64,000 nucleotides of DNA from Anadara kagoshimensis (GCA_021292105.1 CM037857.1:41888916-41952915); one strand, 5' to 3'. Counted from the stretch's first letter, positions 23,049-35,200 are shown. The notes: generated by a model from the sequence alone, not told the origin. Numbers and translations: made by a program.

Positions 23049-23319
23049 GAATATATAGCCACTAATGCTTGTCAGTTTACAAAATTGGTTTAAATACCGT
23101 CGTATATAATGTTTCAGATATGGAAGCCATGTCAGGCCCGGGATATATACAGTCGGGTTAATAAAAGACGAAACAAAATACTAGTATTAAGCTCATATTA
23201 ACATAAACACTCCATTAAATATTACGCATAGTTAAAGTCCTCTAACTTTAAAAAATTGTTTTTGTCTGAATATAAGTAAATTGTATAAAAATAAAATCTG
23301 AAACATTTCTTATATCTAC

Positions 23320-23485
23320 CGCTGTGGGTTCGACTCCGGTCAACTGCACGCAAGTTAGGGATTTTTGATTGCTTTATGCTACTACTGGTTGACTCGAGTT
23401 TATGATATTTATCTGCTATTCTTTGGACAGGTGTGCTGGCACTCTCAAATTCATCATTAATTTGTACAAAACAGATCATTAATAG
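23320..23485 (-). CDS. Possible upstream exon of lectin gene A
   Basis: Candidate only. On the minus strand, a GAGATTTTTCAG acceptor precedes 23485, and the frame stays open to a GTAGAT donor just after 23320, giving 55 codons and phase 1. The peptide starts LLMICFVQINDEF, which has a hydrophobic stretch, and continues into a polar segment, VQRIADKYHKLESTSS. It could be a signal or stalk exon of the lectin on the same strand. There is no domain match, and the next exon in the order was not found. The open frame itself extends beyond both splice sites. Confidence 0.25.
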
Positions 23486-23564
23486 CTGAAAAATCTCACG
23501 CAGCAAAAGAACTTGTATTCAGATTGATCTGATTTTTGTCAAAACTAAATGCAAATGTTTTAAT

Positions 23565-23695
23565 CTAGAAGTGATCTTAAAGATGGCACCTTAAATTCCT
23601 GATATGTTGAAAATTAACAAAATTATAAAGATTTGAAATTTTGCAAGATTTAAGTTAAAAAAATCTTAGCTAAGGAATGATTGTAACACCCGGCC
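23565..23695. mobile_element. Partial copy of the inverted-repeat element at 16963
   Basis: GATTTAAGTTAAAAAAATCT followed by TAAGGAATGATTGTAACACC mirrors the right arm of the element at 17161-17210. The opposite arm is not seen. Confidence 0.4.
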
Positions 23696-23814
23696 TGATC
23701 ATAAATAGCAGTGATGCGACATAACAACACTCAATCTACCGATGTCTTATATTTTGATTTTCCCTTAAAAATCCCTTCAATTTCAATTTTCTTTATTTCT
23801 TAGTTGAGTAATGG

Positions 23815-24120
23815 TGTTTAACATACTAGCCAAGAATATTTCACTTATATCGAAACGTCGCCTGCTATAGGCGAAGATGAGGAAATTTGCCTGTGTGTTG
23901 CACTGATGCCATTATACATCAAGGTTCTTTATCGTGCCACGCCAACCGTGACACGGGACCTTGTTAATTTTAAGATCCCATCCGAAAAAAATCGCGACTT
24001 TCATTTCGTAATGCCAAGTGTTGGGCGAAAGAACAGTCACTCTTTGGTCAGACCCGGTTGGGGTTCGAACCAACGATCATACGCATACGGAGCGAGCACT
24101 CTATTAACTGATCTACTCTT
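23815..24120 (-). mobile_element. tRNA-derived SINE
   Basis: Read on the minus strand, it begins with a tRNA-like head. AGATCAGTTAATAGAGTGC lies in the A-box position (about 24117-24101) and GGTTCGAACCC is a B box (24071-24061). The body follows with GGTCCCGTGTCACGG, GGCGTGGCACGATAAAGAAC and GGCGACGTTTCGATATAAG, ending near GTTAAACACC. This order matches a SINE family that I know from bivalves and gastropods (GTGGCACGATAAAGA core, GACGTxTCxATATGAGTGAA). The plus-strand open frame at 23906-24130 is its shadow. Confidence 0.75.
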
Positions 24121-24130
24121 TATTCCATAA

Positions 24131-25680
24131 GTATTAAAGAGCTTTCTCTGGGCCTCTTCCTTGGTTGGTGTTAATTATGACGTTGTTTTCGAGAAATTAG
24201 CTGGTAGAGTTCTAAAATAACTCAATAATTAAACAGAAGATCAGTACTTCTTGGTTTTATATATTTATTTTATTTTTAAATGTTTCGGCACAAATTTCGA
24301 ATACATAACCAGATATGAAAAGTGAAAACATGGAACAAAGACATAATGCCAACCTCTGTATGTTGTAACTTTACTTTTCTGAGCCAACAAGCACATTAAC
24401 ATAATGGGCCATACTTCGAAGTGCCACGGTACTTTATGGAGACAGTGTGTGACACTTTGAAGTATATGAAGGCTTTACAAAATAGTATACCACAATGGAC
24501 TCATGTGTCAGGGTGCCAATGTATTGGGTTCCATTGCATCATAATATCTTGCAATTTATCTAATCAATAACAAATGTGTATTGAATGCTAAAGCATAAAA
24601 GGGAGAGGATGCCTTACTCAGTCTTTGTCCCAAGTCAATATACAGTAATGTCCTATGTCATACAACATGACTTAAACTGGATGTAAACAATGAAACAGCC
24701 GGATGTCTGAATGTGATTTACAAAGGTACAAGTAAGTTAAAAATATCAATCTTCTCAAATTTATTTGATTTCCTATGGTATTACACTGTCACAAACAGAG
24801 TGGCTCCTACAGTAGATACATTACATAGCACATTTTTGAAGATATATTAAATAAATCAAGTTAATATTATAATAATAAACATATAAATATAACGAGTTAA
24901 CAATCATTTCGGATGTTGAATTTTTATTAGAGATTACGTAGTTGTTATATATACATTGCTATTGAAGCGGGAAGATATAATAATTTAGATGTTATTCATT
25001 CATTCTTTATTTCCTCTTTTACAGAGATTGAAATATAATATAAAATACACTTAACTAATTAACTAACTGACATTTAGCAGTAACGCTAACATATTTACAA
25101 ATTAATATTATATTATTTAAAGAAATTTCAAATCACATTCCTTACTTTATGAATATGTCAGATATATAAAAAATAAAATAGTTAGCTATTAAATAATAAA
25201 AATGAAAAGATATTAAGAGAAATAATAAACTTCATAACTTGTAGTCTTAACATCAGAAACAACACGTGACTCGCAAACTTAAAAATAAGACATTTTGTAA
25301 TCTATAATCAAAACCCTTTGGATGTTGCACATTGATTTTAAGTCCACATTTATCTTAAACAAGTGTTTTTCTTTATTTGTAAATTTGTATGTTTTGTTAA
25401 ATATTTTGTATTGCCTTAACCAATTATGTAAATTGTGTTTGAGCAATAAATATTATTATGTTTTTATCATTATTATTATTGGTATTAAGTAATGGAATGA
25501 GTTTATAAACATAAGGTTTGACCCAAAAATATGGTTCGATATATCACTGATTTCCATGACTATTTAATAATATATCCCAGACACAAATTAAAACATTTTG
25601 TCTTATTATATTACTGTCAAGCGCAAAAGGATGTCTACGGTTTTTCCTAGCAATCGGCCCACAGGAATTTCCTCGTAGTT
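24131..25680. other. AT-rich intergenic stretch
   Basis: No gene, RNA or clear repeat recognised. The part from 24985 to 25470 is extremely AT-rich and ends in GAGCAATAAATATTATTATG, which could be the tail of an old retroelement, but no coding remnant supports that. Confidence 0.4.
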
Positions 25681-25724
25681 GTTTAGTTTACCTGTATGAA
25701 ATCTAAAAACAAAACCACGTGCAA

Positions 25725-25812
25725 ACTTATTTGGGATTCGAACCCGCACATGAAAAGGATATTTGTTTAATATATCTTAATAGTCCACATACTTTTACCA
25801 CTGAGCTATCGA
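25725..25812 (-). mobile_element. tRNA-like promoter unit (SINE head or tRNA pseudogene)
   Basis: On the minus strand, GATAGCTCAGTGG (A box, about 25810-25798) and GGTTCGAATCC (B box, 25744-25734) are both near-perfect. They are about 55-65 bases apart, longer than in most tRNAs. I could not fold a clean cloverleaf with paired acceptor ends, so a SINE head or a decayed tRNA gene is more likely than a working tRNA. Confidence 0.55.
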
Positions 25813-25829
25813 AGCTTATCTATAGCCGT

Positions 25830-26378
25830 TGTGTATGTACGCTTTAATATATGAATGGCGGTTAAGGGCAATAGTTTAGCTTTTAAGCGTTTTTCAATTT
25901 TTCACCATGTTGGCAGGCATACCCGTGGGTAATCTTTAGGTCAGTAAAAACTAAATAAAATACCTACATTTAAATGTCAGTTTTGTTCACGAACAGGCCT
26001 GTCATCATTATGAAATCAATATATTAACGGTCAAATGTATGAAAAAACATAATGGTCATTTCTTCTTTGAATCACCACTTTTGTATAGAAACAGTAATAC
26101 TTCTCTGTTTATCAGACTATTTTTTTGACATGACATTTTAAAATTAATCTTATTCTATAGATAAAACGTAACTTTAACTAATATTTCATTGAGGTATATT
26201 TTGACTCGCATGAAATTTTCGTATAGATCATTTCCTTATATAATATCCGTAGACATCTTTTTGAATGTTATCTTTACTCTCTTAATAAAAATCCAAAATT
26301 TTGCACATGACATTATAATAAATAAAAAACAAACATACAATCCATGTCAAAACCCAGTCTCAAAAAAGCAAAATATAA
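25830..26378. other. Intergenic, no gene seen
   Basis: AT-rich. The 87-residue plus-strand frame at 26189-26452 runs into the repeat at 26379 and has no recognisable domain. Confidence 0.4.
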
Positions 26379-27957
26379 ACAAGAGGCCCATGGGCCTTAA
26401 CGCTCACCTGAGGAAGAGTACATATCTTATGCAGAGGTTCAATGGTCAATGACATTAATAATAGAGAATATTAAAATTTTTAACAGTAAGGGCCAATAAT
26501 ATGCAAGTATTTTTTGCAAATTAATTATAATAATTATTATATAAGTATGCTATATATAACATATTTAAAGTCTAGCTACAATATATTATTTATAAACAGC
26601 TAAAACATCTGTATATTAAAATGTGCATTAGGCCAATACCTACAATATTCCAATATACATGCCAATACAAAAAGTTTATAGTTTTTGAGATAATTAACCA
26701 TTTAAATATTCGTTCGCAGCTATGACCTTGACCTTTGAACCTATGACCTTTATTCATATATCAAAATGATCGTTAGGCCAATTCCTACAATATTCCAATA
26801 TACATGCCTATACAAAAAGTTTATAGTTTTTGAGATAATTAACCATTTAAGTATTTGTTCAATTATATGACCTTGACCTTTGAACCTATGACCTTCATTC
26901 ATATATCAAAATGATCGTTAGGCCAATACCTACAATATTCCAATATACATGCCTATACAAAAAGTTTATAGTTTTTGAGATAATTAACCATTTAAGTATT
27001 TGTTCGCGTCTTTGACCTTGACCTTTGAACCTATGACCTTCATTCATATATCAAAATGATCGTTAGGCCAATTCCTACAATATTCCAATATACATGCCTA
27101 TACAAAAAGTTTATAGTTTTTGAGATAATTAACCATTTCAGTACTTGTTTACATCTGTGACCTTGACCTTTGAACCCATGACCTTTATTCATATATCAAA
27201 ATGACCATTGTGCCATTACCTACTATATTCTGATATACATGCCTATACAAAAAATTCATAGTTTTGCAGATAATTAACTATTTTGGTATTCTTGGACATC
27301 TGTGACCTTGACCTTTGAACCCATGACCTTGATCTATGTATCAAAATGATCGTCATGTCAATACCTACAAATAACTGAAAATCCTACGCCATTATCACAG
27401 GAAATGTTAAAAAAATAGCATTTTTTATCAAAGGTCAAAAACTGGGACATGACCTTGACCTTCGACCTTGACATCAATTGGAAGAAAATTGCAATACAAG
27501 ATCAACAGTGAAAACTCCATACAATTATCTTCAGCCGTTATGAAGTTATAACAATAAATGTCTCATTTTAAAAATTACGTAACTTTACGCAAAAAACGCG
27601 TAACCTATTTTCGTTCAATTTTCATGAAAAACACAATTTTAATGTTCCCAGGTATGCTGAATCCAAATATCCAATCAAAATTTGCCTGCACCTTTTGGTT
27701 TCAGAGAAGAAGATTTTTTTGTCTTTTTGCTATTTTTAGTAACAGCGGCCATCTTGTTGGGCGTGGCCAAACCTCGAACACAATTTTGAAAGGCTGTTAC
27801 CTAGGCATGATAATCACTAAGTTTCATCAAATATGGCCCAGTAGTTTTGGAGGAGAAGATTAAAATGTAAAGTTTATACACGACGGACGACGCACGACGG
27901 ACGACGGACGGTGATAGATTGCAATAGCTCATCTGAGCCTTTGGCTCAGGTGAGCTA
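26379..27957. mobile_element. Composite repeat element with terminal CTCACCTGAG/CTCAGGTGAG words
   Basis: Starts ACAAGAGGCCCATGGGCC, then GCTCACCTGAG (26402-26412). Ends in a GGACGACGGACGACGGACGG run and a hairpin, TAGCTCATCTGAGCC...GGCTCAGGTGAGCTA (27925-27957). The outer GCTCACCTGAG and CTCAGGTGAGC are inverted copies. I recognise both ends as a dispersed element common in bivalve sequence. The middle (about 26600-27375) is a tandem repeat of 145-bp units. The part from 27700 (GTTGGGCGTGGCC...AAGTTTCATCAAATATGG) resembles the dispersed repeats at 17540 and 21150. The open frame at 27558-27863 lies inside the element and is not a supported gene. Confidence 0.65.
26600..27375. repeat. 145-bp tandem repeat, about five units
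   Basis: The landmark CAATATACATGCC (fifth copy TGATATACATGCC) occurs at 26651, 26796, 26941, 27086 and 27231, exactly 145 bp apart. Each unit has ATAGTTTTTGAGATAATTAA or a variant and the cluster TGACCTTGACCTTTGAACC followed by ATGACCTT. The last units are more diverged. Confidence 0.9.
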
Positions 27958-28418
27958 AAAACTAAAAATGACAAATTAGGTTTAAATTGTGAACTTCCAC
28001 CGGGTAAATGAGACCGGCTATTTACATGTTGACCCATCTCTAAAATAATGTGGGTAATAAAAATGTTTTAAAAATAATTTTATTCACAATTTTAAGTTCA
28101 TATATCTAAAAGCGAAGTTCTACATTTATGCCAATATTGGTAGCACTTCAAATAAAAATGGATGGACATGAATGGACATGATGGATATGAATTTCTATAA
28201 TGAGTTTAAAAATACTAAATCAAAATTTTAAAAAAAATGAGACGCTAAGATCGCATGTGCACTTGTATATTTACAGAAATGGTATTAGGCCAAATAGTTA
28301 AACTATTGTTTTATTAAATGCAAACAAAAAATAAATTGTAAAAAAAAAAATTGATTCTGAAAAATGAAGCGATTCAGCTAAGATGCAAGTCGCTTAAGAC
28401 ATAAAGCCAACACAAATG
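27958..28418. other. Intergenic, no gene seen
   Basis: AT-rich, between the composite repeat and the stop codon of lectin gene B. Probably the 3' flank and untranslated region of that gene. No unambiguous poly(A) signal was identified. Confidence 0.4.
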
Positions 28419-28663
28419 TTAATAGTCCGTGCTGGTAAAGTTATTATTTTTCATCTGACAAATAAATTGGTTCTTTTGACGGCAGTACTCGTCGTTCCAT
28501 TTGCCGAAGACGGAGTCGCTGATCTCCAGACAGTGTTGACCACTACCCAAATTATTGGGTTGGTTTCTATACCAATCATTATATGTTATGACATCCCCTG
28601 TCGTATTCCATGTCCAGACTCCTTCGTTAGAAATGTCCGTTCCATCTAACCATGTACCTGTGC
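28419..28663 (-). CDS. C-type lectin domain protein B, terminal exon
   Basis: Paralogue of the exon at 20021. On the minus strand, TTTTTCAG precedes 28663, and two bases complete a Ser codon from the upstream exon. The peptide reads TGTWLDGTDISNEGVWTWN, then a loop with QPN, then HCLEI, then WNDEYCRQKNQFICQ, and ends NNNFTSTDY before the stop. It is the same CTLD half with the WND motif and three conserved cysteines. The long-loop motif is QPN, where gene A has EPN, so the sugar preference may differ; this is inference from the EPN/QPD rule of the family. It has a shorter loop than gene A. The partner exon is at 29054-29150. Confidence 0.88.
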
Positions 28664-28686
28664 CTGAAAAACATACATACATATAA

Positions 28687-28961
28687 GTGTGTGTGTGTGT
28701 GTGTGTGTCACAGTGTAAAATTTGATATTTTATACTTAGCTATGCTTTATTAAGTGAACGTGTGTGTGTGTGTGTGTGCGTCACATTGTAAATTTTGATA
28801 TTTTATACTTAGCTATGCTTTATTAAGTGAACGCGCGCGCGCGCGTGTGTGTGTCAGTGTAAAAATTGATATTTTATACTTAGCTATGCTTTATTAAGTG
28901 AACGTGTGTGTGTCACAGTGTAAAATTTGATATTTTATACTTAGCTATGCTTTATTAAGTG

Positions 28962-28997
<36 letters not shown>

Positions 28998-29040
28998 ACA
29001 GTGTAAAATTTGATGCTTTATACTTAGCTATGCTTTATTA
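28687..29040. repeat. GT-linked tandem repeat in the lectin B intron
   Basis: Five copies of a roughly 52-bp core (CACAGTGTAAAATTTGATAT through CTTTATTAAGTGAAC) alternate with GT runs of very different length. One spacer begins CGCGCGCGCGCG before GT. The core is conserved while spacers vary, so the GT run is part of the repeating unit. Confidence 0.9.
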
Positions 29041-29053
29041 GTGACCAACTTAC

Positions 29054-29150
29054 TGCCATTTCTGTTTTCTCTTGCCAGTGTTTGAAGGAAGGTGATGTCT
29101 TCTGAAGTGTATACTATAGCTAAATGTGAACTAATACCTCTGCAAAACTC
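29054..29150 (-). CDS. C-type lectin domain protein B, preceding CTLD exon
   Basis: A 97-bp exon. On the minus strand, GTCGATTTTCAG precedes GAGTTTTGC, in phase 0. It encodes EFCRGISSHLAIVYTSEDIT and FLQTLARENRNG, and ends in phase 1 before a canonical GTAAGT. It is closely related to 20745-20850 but three codons shorter at its end, and it has GT rather than GC at the donor. In gene sense, its upstream neighbour is only about 60 bases of unique DNA and then the 31.8-kb satellite. The first CTLD exon and signal peptide are therefore not in this window. Confidence 0.87.
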
Positions 29151-29210
29151 CTGAAAATCGACACAATTTATATCGCAGAGATCGGTTAAATGTCAAATAC
29201 TAATGCAACA

Positions 29211-32200
29211 TAGTCATTAGTATTGAAGGTCATTGCTTAAAGAGGACAACCGGCACTGATATTGAAGGTCATTGCATAAACAGGGTCAATGGTCATTGCT
29301 ATTCAGGATCATTGTCTAAAGAGGACAATGGGTCACTAGTTTTGAAGGTCATTGCATAAAGAGGACAATCGGCACTGATATTGAAGGTCATTGCATAAAG
29401 AGGACAATCGGCACTGATATTGAAAGTCATTGCATAAAGAGGGTCAAAGGTCATTGGTATTAAAGGTCATTGCATAAAAGAGGACAATTGGCACTGATAT
29501 TGAAGGTAATTGCATAAAGAGGGTTGTTGGTCATTGCTATTAAGGGTCATTGCTTAAAGAGGACAATAGGTCACTAGTTTGGAAGGTCATTGCATAAAGA
29601 GGACAATTGGCACTGATATTGAAGGTAATTGCATAAAGAGGGTTGTTGGTCATTGCTATTAAGGGTCATTGCTTAAAGAGGACAATAGGTCACTAGTTTG
29701 GAAGGTCATTGCATAAAGAGGACAATCGGCACTGATATTGAAGGTCATTGCATAGAGAGGACAATCGGCACTGATATTGAAGGTCATTGCATAAAGAGGG
29801 TCAAAGGTCATTGCTATTAGAGGACAATGGGTCACTAGTTTTGAAGGTCATTGCATAAAGAGGGCAATTGACACTGATATTGAAGGTAATTGCATAAAGA
29901 GGGTCAATGGTCATTGCTATTAAGGGCCATTGCTTAAAGAGGACAATGGGTCACTAGTTTTGAAGGTCATTGCATAAAGAGGGTCAAAGGTCATTGCTAT
30001 TAAAGGTCATTGCATAAAAAGGACAATTGACACTGATATTGAAGGTCATTGCGTAAAGAGGGCCAATGGTCATTGTTATTAAGGGCCATTGCTTAAAGAG
30101 GACAATGGATCACTAGTTTTCAAGGTCATTGCATAAAGAGGACAATTGACACTGATATTGAAGGTAATTGCATAAAGAGGGTCAATGGTCATTGCTATTA
30201 AGGGCCATTGCTTAAAGAGGACAATGGGTCACTAGTTTTGAAGGTCATTGCATAAAGAGGGTCAAAGGTCATTGCTATTAAAGGTCATTGCATAAAAAGG
30301 ACAATTGACACTGATATTGAAGGTCATTGCGTAAAGAGGGCCAATGGTCATTGCTATTCAGGGTCATTGCTTAAAGAGGACAATGGGCCATTAGTATTGA
30401 AGGTAATTGCATAAAGAGGGCCAATGGTCATTGTTATTAAGGGCCATTGCTTAAAGAGGACAATGGATCACTAGTTTTCAAGGTCATTGCATAAAGAGGA
30501 CAATTGGCACTGATATTGAAGGTCATTGCACAAAGAGGGCCAATGGTCATTGTTATTAAGGGCCATTGCTTAAAGAGGACAATGGATCACTAGTTTTGAA
30601 GGTCATTGCATAAAGAGGACAATTGGCACTGATATTGAAGGTCATTGCATAAAGAGGGTCAATGGTCATTGCTATTAAGGGCCATTGCTTAAAGAGGACA
30701 ATGGGACACTAGTTTTTAAGGTAATTGCATAAAGAGAACAATTGACACTCATATTGAAGGTCATTGCATAAAGAGGGTCAATGGTCATTGCTGTAAAGGG
30801 CCATTGCCTAAAGAGGACTATGGGTCATTAGTTTTGAAGGTCATTGCATAAAGAGGACAATTGGCACTGATATGGAAGTTCATTGCATAAAGAGGGTCAA
30901 TGGTCATTGCTATTAACGACCATTGCTTAAAGAGGACAATAGATCACTAGTTTTCAAGGTCATTGCATAAAGAGGACAATTGACACTGATATTGAAGGTC
31001 ATTGCATAAAGAGGGTCAATGGTCACTGCTATTAAGGATCATTGCTTAAAAAGGACAATGGGTCACTAGTTTTCAATGCATAAAGAGGACAATTGTCACT
31101 GGTATTGAAGGTCATTACATAAAGAGGGCCATTGGTCATTGCTATTAAGGGGCATTGCTTAAAGAGGACAATGGGTCACTAGTTTTCAAGGCCATTGCAT
31201 AAAGAGGGCTATTGTCACTGGTAGTGAAGGTCATTACATAAAGAGGGCCATTGGTCATTGGTATTGAAGGTCATTGCATTAAGAGGGCCATTGGCCATTG
31301 GTATTGAAGGTCATTGCATTAAGAGGGCAATTTGACATTGGTATTAAGAGTCATTGCATTAAGAGGGCCATTGATCATTGGTATTGAAGGTCATCGAACA
31401 AAGAGGACCATTGGCCATTTCTTTTGAAGGTCATTGCATAAAGAGGACAATTGGCATTGGTATTGAAGGTAATTGCATTAAGAGGGCCATTAGTCATTGG
31501 TATTGAAGGTCATTGCATTAAGAGGGCCATTGGTCATTGGTATTGAAGGTCATTGCATTAAGAGGACCATTGGTCATTGGTATTGAAGGTCATTGCATTA
31601 AGAGGGCCATTGGTCATTGGTATTGAAGGTCATTTAACAAAGAGCACCATTGGTCATTTCTATTGAAGGTCATCGCATAAAGAGGACAATTGGCATTGAT
31701 ATTGAAGGTAATTGCATTAAGAGGGCCATTGGTCATTGATATTGAAGGTCATTGCATTAGGAGGGCAATTGGTCATTGCTATTAAGGGTCATTGCTTAAA
31801 GAGGACAATGGGTCATTAGTTTTGAAGGCCATTGCATAAAGAGGGCTATTGTCACTGGTATTGAAGGTCATTACATAAAGAGGGCCATTGGTCATTGGTA
31901 TTAAGGGTCATTGCATTAAGAGGGCCACTGGTCATTGTTTTTGAAGGTCATTGAACAAAGAGCACAATTGGTCACTTGTGTTGAAGGTCATTGCATAAAG
32001 AGGGTCAATGGTTATTGGTATTGAAGGTCATTTGCATAAAAAGGACTGTTGGCACTGATATTGAAGGTCATTACATAAAGAGGGTCAATGGTTATTGGTA
32101 TTGAAGGTCATTACATAACGAGGGCCATTAGTCATTGGTATTGAAGGTCATTGCATAAAGAGGGTCAATGGTTATTGGAATTGAAGGTCATTGCATTAAG

Positions 32201-35200
32201 AGGGCCATTGGTCATTGGTATTGAAGGTCATTGCATTAAGAGGGCCATTGGTCATTGGTGTTGAGGTGATTGCATTAAGAGGGCCATTGGTCATTGGTAT
32301 TGAAGGTCATTTAACAAAGAGCACCATTGGTCATTTCTATGAAGGTCATTGCATAAAGAGGGCCATTGGTCATTGGTATTGAAGGTAATTGCATTAAGAG
32401 GGCCATTGGTCATTGGTATTGAAAGTCATTGAACAAAGAGGAACATTAGCCATTTCTTTTGAAGGTCATTGCATAAAGAGGGTCAATGGTTATTGGAATT
32501 GAAGGTCATTGCATTAAGAGGGCCATTGGTCATTGGTATTGAAGGTCATTACATAAAGAAGGCCATTAGTCATTGGTATTGAAGGTCATTGCATAAAGAG
32601 GGTCATTGGTCATTGGTATTGAAGGTCATTGTATAAAGAGGGCATTGGTCATTGTAATTGAAGGTCATTACATAAGAAGGCCATTAGTCATTGGTATTGA
32701 AGGTCATTGCATTAAGAGGGCCATTGGTCATTAATATTGAAGGTCATTGCATTAAGAGGGTCAATGGTCATTGCTGTAAAGGGCCATTGCTTAAAAACGA
32801 CAATGGGTCATTAGTGTTGAAAGTCATTGCTTAAAGAGGACAATTGGCACTGATTGAAGGTCATTGCATAAAGAGGTCAATGGTCATTGCTATTAAGGGT
32901 CTTGCTTAAAGAGGACAATGGGTCATTAGTTTTGAAGGCCATTGCATAAGAGGGCTATTGTCACTGGTATTAAAGGTCAATACTTAAAGAGGGCCATTGG
33001 TCATTGGTATTAAGGGTCATTGCATTAAGAGGGCCACTAGTCATTGTTTTTGAAGGTCATTGAACAAAGAGCACAATTGGTCACTTGTGTTGAAGGTCAT
33101 TGCAAAAGAGGGTCAATGGTTATTGGTATTGAAGGTCATTTGCATATAAAAAGGACTGTTGGCACTGATATTGAAGGTCATTACATAAAGAGGGTAAATG
33201 GTTATTGGTATTGAAGGTCATTACATAAAGAGGGCCATTAGTCATTGGTATTGAAGGTCATTGCATAAAGAGGGTCATTGGTCATTGGTATTGAAGGTCA
33301 TTGCATTAAGAGGTCCATTAGTCATTGGTATTGAAGGTCATTACATTAAGCGGGCCATTGGTCATTGGTACTAGTATTGAAGGTCATTAAACAAAGAGCA
33401 CAATTGGTCATTTCTTTTGAAGGTCATTGCATAAAGAGGGTCAATGGTTATTGGTTGTGAAGGTTATTGCATTAAGAGGGATATTGGCACTGATATTGAA
33501 GGTTATTGCATTAAGAGGGCCATTGGTCACTGCTATTGAAGGTCATTACATAAAGAGGGCCATTAGTCATTGGTATTGAAGGTCATTCCAATAAGAGGGT
33601 CAATGGTTATTTGTATTGAAGGTCATTGCATAAAGAGGACTGTTGGCACTGATATTGAAGGTCATTGCATAAAGAGGGCCATTGGTCATCGGTATTGAAG
33701 GTCATTGCATTCAGAGGCCATTGGTCATTGCTATTGAAGGTCATTGCATTAAGAGCCACTGGTCATTGCTTTTGAAGGACATTGCATAAAGAGCACAATT
33801 GGTCACTTGTATTGAAGGTCATTGCACAAAGAGGGCCATTGGTCATTGGTATTGAAGGTCATTGCATTAAGAGGGCCATTAGTCATTGGTATTGAAGGTC
33901 ATTGCATTAAGAGGGCCACTGGTCATTAATATTGAAGGTCATTGCATTAAGAGGGCCATTGGTCATTGGTATTAAAGGTCATCGAATTAAGACGGTCAAT
34001 GGTCATTGCTGTAAAGGGCCATTGCTTAAAGACGACATGGGCCATTAGTTTTGAAGGTCATTGCATAAAGAGGACAATTGGCACTGAAATTGAAGGTCAT
34101 TGCATAAAGAGGGTCAATGGTCATTGCTATTAAGGGTCATTGCTTAAAGAGGGTCAATGGTTATTGGAATTGAAGGTCATTGCATTAAGAGGGCCATTGG
34201 TCATTGGTATTGAAGGTCATTGCATTAAGAGGGCCATTGGTCATTGGTGTTGAGGGTGATTGCATTAAGAGGGCCATTAGTCATTGGTATTGAGGTCATT
34301 TAACAAGAGCACCATTGGTCATTTCTATTGAAGGTCATTGCATAAAGAGGGGCCATTGGTCATTGGTATTGAAGGTAATTGCATTAAGAGGGCCATTGGT
34401 CATTGGTATTGAAGGTCATTGAACAAAGAGGAACATTAGCCATTTCTTTTGAAGGTCATTGCATAAAGAGGGTCAATGGTTATTGGAATTGAAGGTCATT
34501 GCATTAAGAGGGCCATTGGTCATTGGTATTGAAGGTCATTACATAAAGAAGGCCATTAGTCATTGGTATTGAAGGTCATTGCATAAAGAGGGTCATTGGT
34601 CATTGGTATTGAAGGTCATTGCATAAAAAGGGGCATTGGTCATTGTAATTGAAGGTCATTACATAAAGAAGGCCATTAGGCATTGGTATTGAAGGTCATT
34701 GCATTAAGAGGGCCATTGGTCATTAATATTGAAGGTCATTGCATTAAGAGGGTCAATGGTCATTGCTGTAAAGGGCCATTGCTTAAAGACGACAATGGCC
34801 ATTAGTGTTGAAAGTCATTGCTTAAAGAGGACAATTGGCACTGATATTGAAGGTCATGCATAAAGAGGGTCAATGGTCATTGCTATTAAGGGTCATTGCT
34901 TAAAGAGGACAATGGGTCATTAGTTTTGAAGGCCATTGCATAAAGAGGGCTATTCTCACTGGTATTAAAGGTCAATACTTAAAGAGGGCCATTGGTCATT
35001 GTATTAAGGGTCATTGCATTAAGAGGGCCACTAGTCATTGTTTTTGAAGGTCATTGAACAAAGAGCACAATTGGTCACTTGTGTTGAAGGTCATTGCATA
35101 AATAGGGTCAATGGTTATTGGTATTGAAGGTCATTTGCATAAAAGGACTGTTGGCACTGATATTGAGGTCATTACATAAAGAGGGTCAATGGTTATTGGT

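Noticed and set aside
23906..24130. Plus-strand 74-residue open frame.
   Set aside because: Lies over the SINE, whose promoter boxes and body are on the other strand.
27801..28037. Minus-strand 78-residue open frame.
   Set aside because: Most of it reads through the hairpin and GGACGACGG end of the composite repeat.
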